Positions 1-8,396 of a DNA stretch of 64,000 nt are shown one piece after another. The notes under the pieces were generated by a model. The model was not told the origin of the DNA, ran no database searches, and was given only the letters and a program-made list of their open reading frames with translations. This stretch comes from Ascidiaceihabitans sp034111945 (GTDB taxonomy: Bacteria > Pseudomonadota > Alphaproteobacteria > Rhodobacterales > Rhodobacteraceae). The stretch spans positions 1 to 64,000 of the forward strand of contig JBLHSG010000012.1 of the NCBI GenBank assembly GCA_047626725.1, written 5' to 3'. Positions within the stretch are counted from its first letter, which is position 1. Each line of letters opens with the position of its first letter. The translations under genes were made by a program, and so were the position numbers.

Positions 1-21
1 TTTGGCGGCGCAAAACAGGGC

Positions 22-423
22 CTAGCCTTTGGTCAGACGGTCCGCTTTTTTACGCACCAAAGTCGACCGCAAGTCGTGCATCGCCAGCAACAAATCGTCT
101 GTCACAGCATCTAGCTGTTCATCGGATGCCTTGGATTGCACCCACTGTGTCGTCAGGTTCATGTAGTCAACGGCGCGGTGGATATCGTCGATATCACGGT
201 GGGCCAGAACCAGCGCGCGCTGTTCCATCCAGTCTTTGATGCGGGTCAAATCGGCGTCAGACAGGGCGCGATCGCCGTGCGGTTTGATTTCGCCGTTGCG
301 CATGTTCAGCAGTGCGATTTGGTCCATTTCGATCCGGCGCTGACGGTTTTCAGTGTCGACACGAAACACAGCCGCACCGTTGTCACGCACACGAAAGTAA
401 TAGTCGGGAAGCTCGGCTGCCAT
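22..423 (-). CDS. Conserved hypothetical protein (133 aa)
   Basis: I do not recognise a named family. The product is soluble, with no signal peptide or membrane segment. The N-terminal 45 residues are beta-rich (Tyr-Tyr-Phe-Arg-Val-Arg followed by Ala-Ala-Val-Phe-Arg-Val). The remainder is charged and helical with several Trp, Asp and Arg residues. I chose the inner ATG at 423, not one nine codons upstream, because AGGA lies eight bases before it. Stop-to-stop the frame is clean and the codon use matches the neighbours. It is transcribed away from the window interior and has no obvious partner here. A small conserved cytosolic protein of Rhodobacterales is the most I can say. Confidence 0.6.
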   Translation of the reverse strand: MAAELPDYYFRVRDNGAAVFRVDTENRQRRIEMDQIALLNMRNGEIKPHGDRALSDADLTRIKDWMEQRALVLAHRDIDDIHRAVDYMNLTTQWVQSKASDEQLDAVTDDLLLAMHDLRSTLVRKKADRLTKG

Positions 424-520
424 TGTACATCCTGTTGTTATTACCATCACTGCGGATGGATTTCGACTATACTAGCACGCGCACTGCAACGCGCAAAGTC
501 GCTAAAGTTGTATCGCGGAA

Positions 521-548
521 AAGGGAGGACTGTTGAGAGCCCTCCCTT
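521..548 (-). terminator. Probable rho-independent terminator of the aminotransferase gene
   Basis: A perfect 8-bp stem (AAGGGAGG with CCTCCCTT) encloses a 12-base loop, just past the stop codon at 560. On the minus strand the stem runs into a short T-rich stretch (CTTTTCC). The T-tract is modest, so termination is likely but not certain. Confidence 0.55.
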
Positions 549-559
549 ATTGTCTTGGT

Positions 560-1762
560 TCAGGTTAGTGCCGCGCAAAAGGTCTGGATGCGTGTGCAGG
601 CCTCAAGCAATGCCTCGTCCGAGGTGGCATAGCTGACGCGAAAGTTTGGCGACAACCCAAATGCAGCACCAAACACCACGGCGACGCCAGTGTCCTCTAG
701 CAATGCTGACGCGAACACTTCGTCATCGGTGATTTTGGTGCCCTTGGCTGTGGTTTTCCCGATCAGTTCGGCAATGGACGGATACACATAAAATGCACCA
801 TCCGGTGTGGGGCAGCTGATGCCGTCCGCGTCGTTCAGCATTTTGACCACCAGATCGCGGCGGCGTTGAAATAGCTTGTTGTTCACGGGCACAAAATCAT
901 GCGTGCCGTTCAACGCCTCGACAGCCGCGTATTGGCTGATCGAACAGGGGTTGGACGTGGATTGCGACTGGACCTTGCGCATGGCGGCGATCAATTCGGC
1001 CGGCCCCGCAGCATACCCAATGCGCCAGCCTGTCATCGCGTAGGCCTTTGATACGCCGTTCACTGTCAGCGTGCGATCATACAGGCGTGGTTCGACCTGT
1101 GCAGGCGTGCAGAATTTGAAATCATCATAGAACAGGTGTTCGTACATATCGTCCGTCATCACCCAAACATGCGGGTGGCGCATAAGCACGTCGGTCAACA
1201 TCTTTAGCTCGTCCCACGTGTACCCAGCACCCGTCGGATTAGAGGGCGAGTTGAAAATCAGCCATTTGGTTTTTGGCGTAATCGCCGCCTCAAGCTGGTC
1301 AGCGGTCAGTTTGAAACCGGTCTGAATGGATGCTTCGGCGATCACAGGTGTCCCGCCAGCCAACAACACCATGTCGGGGTAGCTGACCCAATAGGGGGCA
1401 GGGATGACCACCTCGTCACCTTCATTCAGCGTCGCCATCAGCGCATTATACAGCACCTGTTTGCCGCCTGAACTGACCGACACTTGTGAGGGTGTATAAT
1501 CTAAGGTGTTGTCGCGTTTGAACTTGGCGCAAATCGCCTGCTTGAGTTCTGCAATGCCGTCGACTGCCGTATATTTCGTTTTGCCCGACATGATCGCGGC
1601 AATGCCTGCGTCTTTGATATGCTGGGGGGTGTCAAAATCAGGTTCGCCCGCGCCTAGGCCGATAACATCGTGGCCTGCGGCCTTCATTTCGGCGGCTTTG
1701 TTGGTCACGGCGATGGTGGGGGACGGTTTGACGCGGTCAAGTGTCTCGGAGAGCAGTTTCAT
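560..1762 (-). CDS. aatA: Pyridoxal-phosphate aspartate/prephenate aminotransferase (class Ib)
   Basis: A 400-residue fold-type I aminotransferase that exchanges amino groups between aspartate or glutamate and oxo-acids. Family members of the 1b subgroup can also transaminate prephenate. Visible features are the N-terminal GLGAGEPDFDTP segment, the substrate/PLP motif NSPSNPTG near residues 171-178, and the Schiff-base lysine in SKAYAMTGWR (Lys239), with the downstream Arg-Ile-Gly-Tyr. The length is typical. The gene stands alone between a terminator hairpin and a divergently read regulator, so it is probably monocistronic. The exact substrate preference cannot be read from the sequence. Confidence 0.93.
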   Translation of the reverse strand: MKLLSETLDRVKPSPTIAVTNKAAEMKAAGHDVIGLGAGEPDFDTPQHIKDAGIAAIMSGKTKYTAVDGIAELKQAICAKFKRDNTLDYTPSQVSVSSGGKQVLYNALMATLNEGDEVVIPAPYWVSYPDMVLLAGGTPVIAEASIQTGFKLTADQLEAAITPKTKWLIFNSPSNPTGAGYTWDELKMLTDVLMRHPHVWVMTDDMYEHLFYDDFKFCTPAQVEPRLYDRTLTVNGVSKAYAMTGWRIGYAAGPAELIAAMRKVQSQSTSNPCSISQYAAVEALNGTHDFVPVNNKLFQRRRDLVVKMLNDADGISCPTPDGAFYVYPSIAELIGKTTAKGTKITDDEVFASALLEDTGVAVVFGAAFGLSPNFRVSYATSDEALLEACTRIQTFCAALT

Positions 1763-1878
1763 TGTGATCTCGGTTTGATAGGGTTACATCACAACCCTCA
1801 TAGGCCTGCGCGTCGTCACGATCAAGTTTGATGCCGCGCCTGTGCCTGGATAATTGCTAATGATGTTAGGAACACGAA

Positions 1879-2301
1879 ATGAACGATACAAATAGTGACG
1901 ATCAAGACTGGTTTGGACCTGACTCAGCAACCTTTGGGGATCGGGTGGCCGCCGCGCGCGAACAATCCGGCATGACCCAAAAAGAATTGGCACGCCGTTT
2001 GGGTGTGCGCGCCGGCACGATCCGCAGTTGGGAAGAAGACACCAGCGAGCCGCGCGCGAACCGTCTGTCTATTATGGCCGGCATTTTGAACGTCTCGATG
2101 ATGTGGCTGATCAACGGCGAAGGCGTCGGGGCCGAAGCACCTGACGAGGACACAACAGTACCGGATGTGCGTAACATTTTAGTCGAATTGCGTGAAATGC
2201 GCGCCGATATGATTGCGCGCGCCGAACAGATGGCCCGTCTGGAAAAACGCCTGCGTCGGGTTCTTGAAAACAATCTACCGGGGCCTGCAGCACATGACTG
2301 A
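1879..2301 (+). CDS. XRE-family helix-turn-helix regulator
   Basis: A 140-residue DNA-binding protein. Residues about 19-75 form a lambda-repressor-like HTH (GDRVAAAREQSGMTQKELARRLGV, written here as its two halves GDRVAAAREQ and GMTQKELARRLGV, followed by TIRSWE). The C-terminal third is a charged amphipathic helix, likely for dimerisation. There is no sensor or peptidase domain. The stop codon overlaps the start of sdhE by eight bases, so the two are co-transcribed and probably translationally coupled. Targets are unknown. Autoregulation is plausible but no operator was identified. Confidence 0.88.
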   Translation: MNDTNSDDQDWFGPDSATFGDRVAAAREQSGMTQKELARRLGVRAGTIRSWEEDTSEPRANRLSIMAGILNVSMMWLINGEGVGAEAPDEDTTVPDVRNILVELREMRADMIARAEQMARLEKRLRRVLENNLPGPAAHD

Positions 2302-2548
2302 ACTGCCTGAACACCGGATCAAACGGCTGCGCATGCGATCCATGCGGCGTGGAATCAAGGAAATGGACATCATCCTGATTGCCTTTTCTGACGAACATCT
2401 TGCGGCCATGGGCGAAGAAGAAATCGTGCTGTACGATGCATTGCTGAATGAAAACGATCAGGATTTGTATCAATGGGTCACCGGCCAAGTCGCCGCGCCA
2501 GCCCAATATACAGCGCTAATCGGGCGAATTTCACGGCAACTTCAGTAG
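2294..2548 (+). CDS. sdhE: Succinate dehydrogenase assembly factor 2 (FAD assembly factor SdhE)
   Basis: An 84-residue member of the SdhE/Sdh5/YgfY family, which helps attach FAD covalently to the flavoprotein subunit of succinate dehydrogenase. The family signature RGxxE is present as RGIKE (residues 19-23), followed by the acidic helical bundle with Tyr-Asp-Ala-Leu-Leu and the Asp-Leu-Tyr-Gln-Trp segment. I placed the start at the internal ATG that overlaps the upstream regulator, because the longer frame adds residues that belong to the other gene. Old annotations call this family antitoxin CptB. No toxin partner is seen here. Confidence 0.9.
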   Translation: MTELPEHRIKRLRMRSMRRGIKEMDIILIAFSDEHLAAMGEEEIVLYDALLNENDQDLYQWVTGQVAAPAQYTALIGRISRQLQ

Positions 2549-2635
2549 CGCACGGTGCTTTTGACTTAACTTAACCTATTATTACAGGTTTTGGCGCAGT
2601 TTGCCTTTAACGAGCAGATTGAGTCGGAGAGTAAT

Positions 2636-3133
2636 ATGAGCATTCAAGAGCCTTTGGTTGGGGCCTCCGAAAAGGGGTTCATGGGCGGATATTTAGAAGC
2701 ATTATCGCTGGTGGAACGATTGCACCGATTGCTTCTTGATGTCATCAAAGATGAATTCGAGCGTGTCGGCGTGTTGGAAATTAACGCAGTGCAGGCATTG
2801 CTGCTGTTCAACATCGGCGACAATGAAGTAACCGCAGGCGAACTAAAAAGCCGCGGTTACTATCAAGGCAGCAACGTCAGCTACAACCTCAAGAAATTGG
2901 TTGAAATGGGCTATATGCACCATCAACGTTGCGAAATTGACCGGCGATCAGTGCGGGTCAAGCTGACAGAACAAGGTCGCAACATTCGCAATGTCGTAAC
3001 CGATCTGTTTGAACGCCACGCCTTGGGTTTGCAAAGCCGCGGTGTTCTGGGGCCTGAAGGGATCGAAGACATCACAGTGTCGCTCAAACGGGTTGAACGG
3101 TATTGGACAGACCAGATTAGATATATCTACTAA
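2636..3133 (+). CDS. MarR-family regulator, LdtR-like
   Basis: A 165-residue winged-helix regulator. The central helix-turn-helix contains NEVTAGELKSRGYY and SNVSYNLKKLVEMGY, and the wing reads CEIDRRSVRVKLTEQG. Flanking helices would form the MarR dimer. The wording of the recognition region matches the alphaproteobacterial LdtR type, which in relatives controls L,D-transpeptidase and stress genes; that assignment is by recall. I chose ATG 2636 because GGAGAG lies just upstream. The TTG at 2591 has no such site. No L,D-transpeptidase gene lies next to it. Confidence 0.85.
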   Translation: MSIQEPLVGASEKGFMGGYLEALSLVERLHRLLLDVIKDEFERVGVLEINAVQALLLFNIGDNEVTAGELKSRGYYQGSNVSYNLKKLVEMGYMHHQRCEIDRRSVRVKLTEQGRNIRNVVTDLFERHALGLQSRGVLGPEGIEDITVSLKRVERYWTDQIRYIY

Positions 3134-3142
3134 TTTGGCAGG

Positions 3143-3850
3143 CTAGCGCAAAGACAACTGCACATCTTGCAGCTCTCGCATCAGCTTACGCGTCATGGCG
3201 GCCGCATAATCGGCAAAGCCTAGCGACGTTTCCACAAACGCATCCGCGCCAAGGATCACCTCGGCCCGGTAATAGGATGACAGCTCGGAAATTTCAGTCT
3301 GACGCGCATCATCAATTGATGGGGCATCCGCCCCAATGACCAACCCGTTGATTGTTATCCCTTGGGTCAAAATCATCGGCTTTGCATCGCGCGGCCTAAT
3401 CCCAAGGTTTGATTTTCCATCCCCCGAAATATCCAGCGTTTTTGACCAACATTCGGTGCCCGCCAAATGCGCGGCCCCGACTTGCATCGCTTGCCCCAAT
3501 GCGGTTCCAGGGCTGGCCTCGCGGCGTTCGGTATTTTGCAACAGATCAATCACCTGATCCAGCGCATTCGCGGACGTAATGGAATGCCACGGCAGCACAG
3601 TTTGCTGATCATCCGGCCCGCTCCACTCGTAAATCAATAGCATCACAGGTGTTCCGGTTTGCGATAGCAACTTCGCTTTGACCTCAGGTGTACTTAGGGC
3701 CTGCGCAAGCCCATCCATTTGCAGGCGATATTCGCGTGCATCCACAGACCCCGAAACATCCAGACCCAAAGCCAAGGCTTGCCGACATTGTGCATGCGCA
3801 GGGGCGGCAAACACGAGCAGCCAGAAAACACCAAGCGCACGCAGCATCAT
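3143..3850 (-). CDS. Secreted DUF1194 (von Willebrand A-like) protein, copy 1
   Basis: A 235-residue protein with a cleavable signal peptide ending near Ala-His-Ala, so it is exported to the periplasm. The mature part is a VWA-like domain: the metal-site motif DVSGSVD follows the first cysteine, and a second acidic motif DISGDGKSN lies mid-protein. These fit a divalent-cation adhesion site, and such domains mediate protein-protein contacts. It is the last of three tandem paralogues, starting in a 4-base ATGA overlap with copy 2. Two cysteines (one near the N-terminus, one near residue 130) are shared with the paralogues. Biological role unknown. Confidence 0.85.
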   Translation of the reverse strand: MMLRALGVFWLLVFAAPAHAQCRQALALGLDVSGSVDAREYRLQMDGLAQALSTPEVKAKLLSQTGTPVMLLIYEWSGPDDQQTVLPWHSITSANALDQVIDLLQNTERREASPGTALGQAMQVGAAHLAGTECWSKTLDISGDGKSNLGIRPRDAKPMILTQGITINGLVIGADAPSIDDARQTEISELSSYYRAEVILGADAFVETSLGFADYAAAMTRKLMRELQDVQLSLR

Positions 3851-4554
3851 CCCGCACCTGATGCTTGAACCGATTGGCCAATCACAAGCGGTGTCAATTC
3901 ACGCTCCAACTTGCGCCGCATCGCGCGCTCGTAATCCTCAAATCCCTGCGCGATTTCCAAAAACGCACCAGGCCCATACAAAACCTCGCGTTGGTAGAAC
4001 GCGATCAGGCCTGTTTCAGCTTCAAAATCGGCGGCATTTATGGCCAATCCGTTGACGGTCACGTCCCGAAAAGCAAATTCGCGGTAGGCTGCAGCGGGGC
4101 GAAACCCTTCGTTGTTCTGGCCATCCCCCGCCATGTCGATAGTCTTGTACAAACACTGCGGGGCACGCTCCAACATCTGCGCACCATACCCGAGGGCATA
4201 CCCCATTGCCGTCGGAAAATCATTGTGGCTCCGCCTGCTTTTGGCAACGGTTTCGGCGGCCAGTAACAGCGCTGCGGGGCGATCTATCAGTGTCCAGTCC
4301 AACAGGATTTCTTGATTGTAGCGTCCGGACCATTCGTAAATACCCAAAGCCACAGGATGATCGGATGCAAAAAACGCCGCCTGAACTTCGGGTGCGGTTA
4401 GGGCCGCAACAATCCCGCCGCGCTGTAATTGATCTTCGGCGGCATCCACAGAACTGGAAACATCAACCGCCAATAGCAGTGCCAGACGACATTCGCTCGC
4501 ATACGCCTGCGCCGCAAACACAAACCACAAAACCGATGCGAGTGTGATTTTCAT
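3847..4554 (-). CDS. Secreted DUF1194 (von Willebrand A-like) protein, copy 2
   Basis: The middle paralogue is also exactly 235 residues. It has a signal peptide ending in Ala-Tyr-Ala-Ser, the metal-site motif DVSSSVDAAED, and the second motif DMAGDGQNNEG. The C-terminal helix GFEDYERAMRRKLEREL is almost identical to that of copy 3, so copies 2 and 3 are the closest pair. It overlaps both neighbours by four bases, which implies coupled translation. The proteins may form a heteromeric periplasmic assembly; this is inference from the gene arrangement only. Confidence 0.85.
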   Translation of the reverse strand: MKITLASVLWFVFAAQAYASECRLALLLAVDVSSSVDAAEDQLQRGGIVAALTAPEVQAAFFASDHPVALGIYEWSGRYNQEILLDWTLIDRPAALLLAAETVAKSRRSHNDFPTAMGYALGYGAQMLERAPQCLYKTIDMAGDGQNNEGFRPAAAYREFAFRDVTVNGLAINAADFEAETGLIAFYQREVLYGPGAFLEIAQGFEDYERAMRRKLERELTPLVIGQSVQASGAG

Positions 4555-5258
4555 CCGCGCGATCCTTGGTGCAATGAACCGATCATGGCAGGTGCCAATT
4601 CACGTTCCAATTTTTGCCGCATGGCGCGCTCGTAGTCTTCAAATCCTTGAGCAACCTGCACAAAGGAACCAGCACCACGAATAATGTCGCTGCGATAATA
4701 CGCGGCAATACCGGGGTCCATTTCCAATTCAACGACCCGTACGACCAAACCGTTCACGGTGATCCGGTCAAATGCGGGGTTCGCATACGCGTGGCTAGCT
4801 TCAAAACCGTCGTTGTTTTTCCCGTCACCGGCCATGTCCAACGTTTGTGCTAAACAGTCCGGTGCGCGGCCAAACATTTGCGCCCCAAAATCTAGTGCGG
4901 CACCAATCGCGGTCGGAAAATCGACCTGACCACGTTGACTGGCACGGATTTTGTCCGATGCTGATTGCAGTTGTTCAGGGGTTTTTAGGACAGTCCAATC
5001 CAGCAAGATTTGTTGGTGGTGACGACCGGACCATTCATAAGCCGCCAGCGCGACGTTGAAATCTGACGCAAACACCGCCTGCGCAACTTCGGGGGCCAGC
5101 AACGCGGCTGCCAGTCCATTGCGCTGCAAAACATCTTCGCGCCGATCAACCGAATTCGAAACATCCACCGCCAGCAGCAATGCCAAACGACATTCTGCCA
5201 GCGCTGGGCCGCCCCATGACAGGGCAGCGATCAAAACGGATGCGGCGCGCGCGATCAC
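4551..5258 (-). CDS. Secreted DUF1194 (von Willebrand A-like) protein, copy 3
   Basis: I start this copy at the GTG at 5258, which shares GTGA with the stop of the glyoxalase gene. The longer frame from 5288 would put ten polar residues before the signal peptide. The GTG start gives 235 residues, the same length as both paralogues, and a clean signal peptide ending in Pro-Ala-Leu-Ala. Motifs are DVSNSVDRRED and DMAGDGKNNDG. It is the first of the three in transcription order. The function is unknown, as for the other copies. Confidence 0.83.
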   Translation of the reverse strand: MIARAASVLIAALSWGGPALAECRLALLLAVDVSNSVDRREDVLQRNGLAAALLAPEVAQAVFASDFNVALAAYEWSGRHHQQILLDWTVLKTPEQLQSASDKIRASQRGQVDFPTAIGAALDFGAQMFGRAPDCLAQTLDMAGDGKNNDGFEASHAYANPAFDRITVNGLVVRVVELEMDPGIAAYYRSDIIRGAGSFVQVAQGFEDYERAMRQKLERELAPAMIGSLHQGSRG

Positions 5259-5683
5259 CAGTGGCCTGTGTTTTCCATGCTGGCCCAAGGTTCTGCCGAT
5301 TCCAGCCGTTCATCCGCCTGCAACAATTCAATCGATACATTGTCAGGGCTGCGCACAAACGCCATGTGGCCATCGCGAGGGGGGCGGTTGATTACAACGC
5401 CGTTGTCCATAAGGTGCTGACAAGTCTCGTAAATGTTGTCGACGGCATAGGCCAAGTGCCCGAAATGGCGACTATCCGATGGCAACCCATCATCGCCGTC
5501 CCAGTTATACGTCAGCTCAACGGGGCATTCTTCTTGACCAGGGGCCGCCATAAATACCAACGAAAACCGGCCACCTTCATTGTCCCAGCGACGGGTTTCT
5601 TTCAGTCCAAGCAATTCGAAAAACGCCATGGTTTTTTCCAGATCGGCGACGCGGATCATGGTGTGTAGATATTTGATGGTCAT
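5255..5683 (-). CDS. gloA: Glyoxalase I (lactoylglutathione lyase)
   Basis: A 142-residue two-module glyoxalase that isomerises the hemithioacetal of methylglyoxal and glutathione to S-lactoylglutathione. The four metal ligands expected from the E. coli enzyme are in place: His7, Glu56, His76 and Glu119. The family strings LGLKETRRWDNEGGRF and GHLAYAVDNIY are present. It is the promoter-proximal gene of an operon with three DUF1194 genes, linked by 4-base overlaps. The functional reason for that pairing is not clear. It is a cytosolic enzyme, and a glutathione reductase gene lies elsewhere in the window. Confidence 0.95.
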   Translation of the reverse strand: MTIKYLHTMIRVADLEKTMAFFELLGLKETRRWDNEGGRFSLVFMAAPGQEECPVELTYNWDGDDGLPSDSRHFGHLAYAVDNIYETCQHLMDNGVVINRPPRDGHMAFVRSPDNVSIELLQADERLESAEPWASMENTGHW

Positions 5684-5764
5684 AGTGTGCCCTTTTACTG
5701 CTGACGTTGTTGACCATCAATCTAGCATGGGGGGCCAAAGATGCCAGTCGCGCAGATCCTGCTC

Positions 5765-7159
5765 TCAGAACTTTGATTGAACGCCGACAGACATCGACAA
5801 TTCGCGGGTTTCAAAGCGGCTGACGTTCGATGATTTGCGCCCGGCACGAAGCCGTAATGTTGGTGCAAAACCAGCCACATCGTAGTCGGTGAACATCATG
5901 GTCACATCGCCGTAAAGTGACAAATCCTGTCGCCCGCCGACGACGGGAATTGAGGCTCGGTAGACGTTGTAATCGGTGTAGCCCAACGTCAATCCAGTGC
6001 TCACCTGCATAGGGCCGACCTGTTTGGCAAAGCTGTAGTTTAGCGTCAAGTTGCCGGATTGATACGCTCCGTTTCGGGCGTCAGTGTCCATATCAAGTAG
6101 GTTTACGCCAAAGCTGATCCTGTCGCCTTTGGCCAATTTGTGGCTAAGGGTCGCGCGCAATTGGGTGACGGTTTGGTCGTTTTGGGCGCGCAACGTTGAC
6201 CAGCGTTTTTCCAGACTGCCATTCAACGAAAGAGTTGTCGTTTTCGACAGGCGGAAGGTTGGATTTACTTGCAGCTTGCCGAATGTATAGCGCGCGCTCC
6301 CTGCCGACCATGCCTTGCCGGTTGATCCATGCAGGGTCATCACGGTGCCTTTTTTGTTCAACACAAAACTATGGCGCAGACCAATTTCCGCAAACGTGCT
6401 GGCCAGTTCGCTGTTTGACACATTAGGTGCCGCGGCCTTTGCGGATTGTGACAGGGCCACACGTCGAGTGTAGGCGCGCGCGATGGCAAATGTTTGCGTG
6501 GTGCGGGTTTGTTTCAAGCGGTATTTCAGGCTTAAATCCAACGTGCCAACGGTGCCTGACAGTGCCCGGCTGCTGACGCCAATCGTGCCTGCCTGTGGAA
6601 CGCCGTTGATGATATCCAGCGTCGTGTCCGAACCGTTATTGACGTTGTCAGATGGTGTGATGGACAGATTAAGGCGAAAGCTAAGGGGGTTAGCTGATTT
6701 TACCTGTGCGTAGTCACGCCCCAATTGTTTGCTTTTGGTTTCGGTGGGGGCGTGCAGGGCTGCGCGGCGTAACCACAATTGCGAGGCATTAAACCGCTCT
6801 TGTTTATAGGCTAGACGCCCGGCTGTTCGTGCCGATGCATAGGATTGTTCCGGGGATTCCGAGTATTTGTAGGACAGCCGCGCGGCGGAACGCGCCAGAT
6901 CCGGATTTTCCATTTTGGAATGGGCAACCGCCAAAATTCCATATGCATAGGCGTCTTGTGGGTTGGCCTGCACCAATCCCATCGCCAAAGTCCGGGCCAA
7001 AGCCGGATCACCGCTGCGCAACGCATGGGCTGCGATTTCGCGGGCTTGATCCAGCGTGATGGTCGCGCTTGTTTCATTGGCGACAGCCGGCAAAACAGTC
7101 GGCAGCGCGACGCACATCGTGCAAATCGCGCTATAAAACCGCTTGCGCCAGATCTTCAT
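5765..7159 (-). CDS. Slam-like surface lipoprotein assembly modifier (outer-membrane barrel)
   Basis: A 464-residue exported protein. After the signal peptide (ending near Val-Ala-Asn) residues about 35-150 form TPR-like helical repeats. Residues about 165 to the end alternate hydrophobic and polar positions as in a many-stranded beta barrel, and the protein ends in Phe, the usual outer-membrane terminus. This is the architecture of Slam (DUF560) proteins, which move lipoproteins to the cell surface (type XI secretion). The gene lies 21 bases downstream of a lipoprotein gene, its likely client. I chose ATG 7159 over a TTG two codons earlier. Confidence 0.78.
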   Translation of the reverse strand: MKIWRKRFYSAICTMCVALPTVLPAVANETSATITLDQAREIAAHALRSGDPALARTLAMGLVQANPQDAYAYGILAVAHSKMENPDLARSAARLSYKYSESPEQSYASARTAGRLAYKQERFNASQLWLRRAALHAPTETKSKQLGRDYAQVKSANPLSFRLNLSITPSDNVNNGSDTTLDIINGVPQAGTIGVSSRALSGTVGTLDLSLKYRLKQTRTTQTFAIARAYTRRVALSQSAKAAAPNVSNSELASTFAEIGLRHSFVLNKKGTVMTLHGSTGKAWSAGSARYTFGKLQVNPTFRLSKTTTLSLNGSLEKRWSTLRAQNDQTVTQLRATLSHKLAKGDRISFGVNLLDMDTDARNGAYQSGNLTLNYSFAKQVGPMQVSTGLTLGYTDYNVYRASIPVVGGRQDLSLYGDVTMMFTDYDVAGFAPTLRLRAGRKSSNVSRFETRELSMSVGVQSKF

Positions 7160-7180
7160 ACTCAAGCCCCGAACCCGCGA

Positions 7181-8161
7181 TTAGGGTTTCTGCGCGTTGA
7201 CGCAAATCGTGTCTGTATCGCCTGCCTGACATAGGTCCAGAACAAAAACGCCATATTCGATTTCGTTTGTATCGGCGACGTTTGGCAAGAAATCCGTAAC
7301 ATTGGTGCCGCCCGCCATGGTGACGCCTTCGGGCCCACCGATCAGTCCGGCAAAATCGCCGACTTTCAAGCCGGGTGTTCCACCGTCTTCGGCGTCCCTT
7401 TCGATGTTGCCAGAGAATGTGCCGTCATCCGTCAGCACACCTTCGACCAGCACGAGGCTCGGCAAATCTTGGAATCCAAGGACTGTCGGATCAGTGTCAG
7501 GTGTCAATTGGCCAACGCGCGTCCGGTTATAAATTTGTCCTTCAACGGACAGATCATTCAAGTCGACGTTCACAAACATCAAGCCGCGGATGTATCCTGC
7601 TTGCGTTGACGTTTCGATAGAATCGTCCAGCCCGACTGTTGGCATTAGATCTGTCACTGGTCCTTGGATGTTCACGCCTGCCGCGTAGTTTCCGTGATAG
7701 GTCACGTCAAATCGGTCTTCTGGGGCGACCGGGGCTTCGTACGCGCCGTCACGGGAATACTGTGTGCCACCAAAGAATTTGTTAAACTGACCACCCGTGA
7801 TGACCATGCCCGCCTGAACGCCTTCGCGACTGGCGACAAACGCGGTTGCGTGTCGACCAAGCGGATCGTTCTGTGCGGTAAACGTTTCGTATCCGGCGAC
7901 AAAGCTGGTCGCGACATGGCGATATTCGTTCACCAACGGCGTGCCGTCTTGGGTCAAGCCGGTGACCGTCAGCGTTTGTGCCGCTGCATCATAACTGATG
8001 CCGTCGACATCATTGGCGATGACTGCCGGAACTGCGCTGCTCGTCGTTCCAGTGCCTGGATCGGGGGTGGTCGTTCCGGTGGTCGCGGTAAATGGGTTTG
8101 TACTGCTGCTGCACGCGCCAACAACCAGCGCTAAAGCGCATACGCCTGTAAATGTCTTCAT
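7181..8161 (-). CDS. Lipoprotein with TbpB-like barrel, probable Slam client
   Basis: A 326-residue lipoprotein. The lipobox LVVGAC puts the lipidated cysteine at about residue 17, followed by a Ser/Thr/Gly/Pro linker of about 25 residues that could act as a surface tether. The rest is beta-rich, with Gly-Asn and Asp-Gly turns and the segment DGTFSGNIERDAEDGG near the C-terminus. These are features of the small TbpB-type barrels carried by Slam substrates. Two cysteines close to the C-terminus may form a disulfide. Its ligand is unknown. It is the first gene of the pair with the Slam-like barrel. Confidence 0.75.
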   Translation of the reverse strand: MKTFTGVCALALVVGACSSSTNPFTATTGTTTPDPGTGTTSSAVPAVIANDVDGISYDAAAQTLTVTGLTQDGTPLVNEYRHVATSFVAGYETFTAQNDPLGRHATAFVASREGVQAGMVITGGQFNKFFGGTQYSRDGAYEAPVAPEDRFDVTYHGNYAAGVNIQGPVTDLMPTVGLDDSIETSTQAGYIRGLMFVNVDLNDLSVEGQIYNRTRVGQLTPDTDPTVLGFQDLPSLVLVEGVLTDDGTFSGNIERDAEDGGTPGLKVGDFAGLIGGPEGVTMAGGTNVTDFLPNVADTNEIEYGVFVLDLCQAGDTDTICVNAQKP

Positions 8162-8396
8162 ACTGCCGAACCTCTTTTGGGTTTCGTTTTTAATGCCTCT
8201 TAACCATGAGCAGTCGGCGTGTTTGAATTAAAAGTCAACGATCACGTGCCCTTGGCCTGCATTGTGAATGTAAACCGTGGCCGAAAAACGACCATGATAT
8301 TGCGGTTCAAAATTGCCCGAACACTAGATAAGGTGAAAGCCTGTTAGATTCTGTATGCGCAACCTGTGCGGGTGCAGCTCGTCATCAGGAGGCAGC

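Noticed and set aside
1879..2548. Possible toxin-antitoxin pair (XRE regulator plus CptB-like protein)
   Set aside because: The second protein is SdhE with its RGxxE motif. The CptB antitoxin label for this family is outdated, and no toxin gene is present.
8162..8396. RNA gene or riboswitch in the 235-base divergent gap between the lipoprotein and thyA
   Set aside because: No tRNA-like cloverleaf, conserved riboswitch core or terminator was recognised. It probably holds only two promoters.
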